In this document: positions 23,553-24,663 of the stretch, one piece after another
Position numbering within the stretch: position 1 is the first letter of the stretch
Layout: each line of letters begins with the position of its first letter
Assembly: GCA_029987245.1 (NCBI GenBank)
Contig: DALTWG010000022.1
Location: forward strand, 1 to 24,663
DNA length: 24,663 nt
Origin: Methanocorpusculum sp.
GTDB taxonomy: Archaea; Halobacteriota; Methanomicrobia; Methanomicrobiales; Methanocorpusculaceae
Direction: 5' to 3'
The notes under the pieces: model-generated
Told to the model about the DNA's origin: nothing
Seen by the model: the letters and a program-made list of their open reading frames with translations, nothing else
The model's database searches: none
Position numbers and translations under genes: made by a program

Positions 23553-24431
23553 ATGTATATCGGCGTTGATCATGGTACAACATCACTCAGGTTTGCAACC
23601 GACACCGGAAAGCAGTTCAAAATCTCCCGTGAGGATGCGGTTGGTTTTGAACTCGAAGACCTAGAGCGGCTCTGTCCGCTGGATGAAATAGAGGGTGTTG
23701 CGCTCTGTTATTCGATGGGCGACAATTTTTCAAAGATTACTTTGGCAAAGGAGCTTCGAAACCGCGGCGTTATTACCCGCGAGGGCGCGGGAAAACACAT
23801 AGGCGGCGGAACGCGTGTCTTTGATGTGATTAGTTCCTCTGATTTGAAATCGGTCGCCATTCCGGGCATCCACCGGGGTTCTGACACCGACCCGCGCTTT
23901 AAAATTTATTCGCACCAGACCAGTCCGGAAAAATTAGGCATTGCCTATCTTGCAATGCAGCATCTCAAAGACACATTTATTATATCCGACATCAGTTCCA
24001 ACACGGTTTCGCTTCTTGTTTCAAAAGGCAAAGTCATCGGCGCTTTTGATGCCTGCGTGTTTGCGCCGGGAACAAAGCACGGGGCGCTTGATGTTGATGC
24101 CATCCGCAAAATCGACGAGGGCGAGCTTTCGGCAAACGAGGCGTTTACAACCGCGGGCGCCGCATACCACTTAGAGGAACAATACCGCAATCCTGCTATT
24201 GCGATGTGGGCCGCGATGGAATGCGCCTCGCTTGATTTGCTTGCCCGCGGGGCGCCCGTAGCCTTAGCCGGCTCGCTTGCGCCCGAGCTCGCCGAAGAGA
24301 TTTCCGCGCTGCTGCAAAAGCCGGTTCTGGTATTTGATGAATGGGCCGCTGCGCAGGGCCTGGCGCTTATTGCGCGCGATGTATTTGAAGGAAAGAAAGA
24401 GATTTTGGGTATTGCGGTCGCCGGATTATAA
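23553..24431 (+). CDS. Methanogenesis marker protein 12
   Basis: The 292-residue protein opens with MYIGVDHGTTSLRFA, an ASKHA-type phosphate-binding loop. It contains IGGGTRVFDV, PGIHRGSDTDPRFKIYSHQ, APGTKHGALDVDAIRKID and FTTAGAAYH, sequences I associate with methanogenesis marker 12, a family confined to methanogens. Its biochemical role is unknown; the fold suggests ATP binding. It is soluble, with no signal or membrane segment. The start matches the first motif, and a weak AT-rich word (acattaaagg) lies about 25-30 bases upstream. A hairpin followed by a T-run ends it. Confidence 0.9.
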   Translation: MYIGVDHGTTSLRFATDTGKQFKISREDAVGFELEDLERLCPLDEIEGVALCYSMGDNFSKITLAKELRNRGVITREGAGKHIGGGTRVFDVISSSDLKSVAIPGIHRGSDTDPRFKIYSHQTSPEKLGIAYLAMQHLKDTFIISDISSNTVSLLVSKGKVIGAFDACVFAPGTKHGALDVDAIRKIDEGELSANEAFTTAGAAYHLEEQYRNPAIAMWAAMECASLDLLARGAPVALAGSLAPELAEEISALLQKPVLVFDEWAAAQGLALIARDVFEGKKEILGIAVAGL

Positions 24432-24461
24432 GAAATAAAAATGCAACTATTCAGCCCCCCT

Positions 24462-24483
24462 CAACCAAATGGTTGTATTTTTT
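24462..24483 (+). terminator. Hairpin plus T-run after the marker 12 gene
   Basis: CAACC (24462-24466) pairs with GGTTG (24471-24475) around a four-base loop, followed by tattttttt. It lies 31 bases after the stop codon, as expected for an intrinsic terminator. Confidence 0.7.
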
Positions 24484-24500
24484 GAATCATCTTTTATGAA

Positions 24501-24530
24501 GCGCTCACGCGCAAAACGCGAGATTAGCGC
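24501..24530. other. Imperfect GC hairpin
   Basis: GCGCT (24501-24505) pairs with AGCGC (24526-24530), and CGCG (24508-24511) with CGCG (24517-24520) around CAAAA. It is the first of three GC-rich hairpins within 150 bases and weaker than the next two. Confidence 0.5.
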
Positions 24531-24539
24531 AGATTAAGG

Positions 24540-24562
24540 GCGGCGCCGAATTACGGCGCCGC
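24540..24562. repeat. Perfect 9-bp hairpin with loop AATTA
   Basis: GCGGCGCCG, loop AATTA, CGGCGCCGC, with no mismatch. It stands in AT-rich surroundings with no open frame. It is the partner of the hairpin at 24623-24645. Confidence 0.85.
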
Positions 24563-24622
24563 AGGGAAAAACATAGAACTTTTTGTGTTTTTAAAAATGT
24601 ATTAAGATATATGATTTTTTAA

Positions 24623-24645
24623 CGGCGGGCGTAATTCGCCCGCCG
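24623..24645. repeat. Perfect 9-bp hairpin with loop TAATT (inverted relative of 24540)
   Basis: CGGCGGGCG, loop TAATT, CGCCCGCCG, no mismatch. On the opposite strand its loop reads AATTA, the same as the first hairpin, with a different but fully paired stem. A T-run (24615-24620) precedes it. Confidence 0.85.
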
Positions 24646-24663
24646 AAAGAATCTGCTGTAATC

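Noticed and set aside
24451..24461. Right-end copy of the left-end repeat (gcccccctc shared)
   Set aside because: Only a nine-base C-rich word is shared; the TACGTA core is missing, so it is not an element boundary.

Overview
The window looks like methanogen chromosome. The gene at 23553-24431 belongs to the methanogenesis marker 12 family. The 97-residue protein at 17455-17748 looks like DUF5654, a small archaeal membrane protein family. Several genes have TATA-like boxes 25-35 bases ahead of a start with almost no leader, as in archaea. My best guess is an order Methanomicrobiales organism, perhaps Methanocorpusculum-like, but nothing here fixes the genus. There are no rRNA or tRNA genes, no CRISPR array and no insertion sequence that I can support.

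Layout. (1) 1-520: no supported gene; a truncated 33-34 bp tandem repeat and a two-tier hairpin. (2) 521-3408: accessory genes. These are an orphan protein with a JAMM/RadC-like metal-binding signature plus a 39-residue ORF, a GalE-like epimerase, and a 51-residue ORF followed by a ClpP-fold (SDH/SppA-like) protease gene carrying an in-frame TAG at codon 18. (3) 3574-16549: a cell-surface glycoconjugate locus. It holds two tandem DUF1616 membrane proteins (the second cut short by a stop codon), a large polytopic membrane protein, a Wzx-type flippase, a four-gene minus-strand operon and two family-2 glycosyltransferases. The operon reads LicD, CDP-glycerol-type phosphotransferase, IspD/TarI-type cytidylyltransferase, extended SDR. 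(4) 16594-24431: ordinary metabolic or conserved genes. These are a nitrilase, DUF5654, a two-gene acyl-CoA dehydratase activase-type system (17836-22060), an M20C dipeptidase and marker 12. (5) 24432-24663: a terminator and three GC-rich hairpins.

How the genes may work together: the operon at 10191-14187 has the parts of a teichoic-acid-like pathway. One enzyme makes a CDP-activated polyol or sugar, one polymerises or transfers it as a phosphodiester, and a LicD protein adds a phospho-substituent. The flippase, glycosyltransferases and membrane proteins next to it could build, export and display the product. That is unusual for an archaeon and is the best candidate for a little-described system here.

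Other points of interest: the amber-interrupted protease; a strong 5'-to-3' change in third-codon-position bases inside several plus-strand genes; the duplication and decay of the DUF1616 pair; and twin hairpins at the right end with one conserved loop and differing, still perfectly paired stems.
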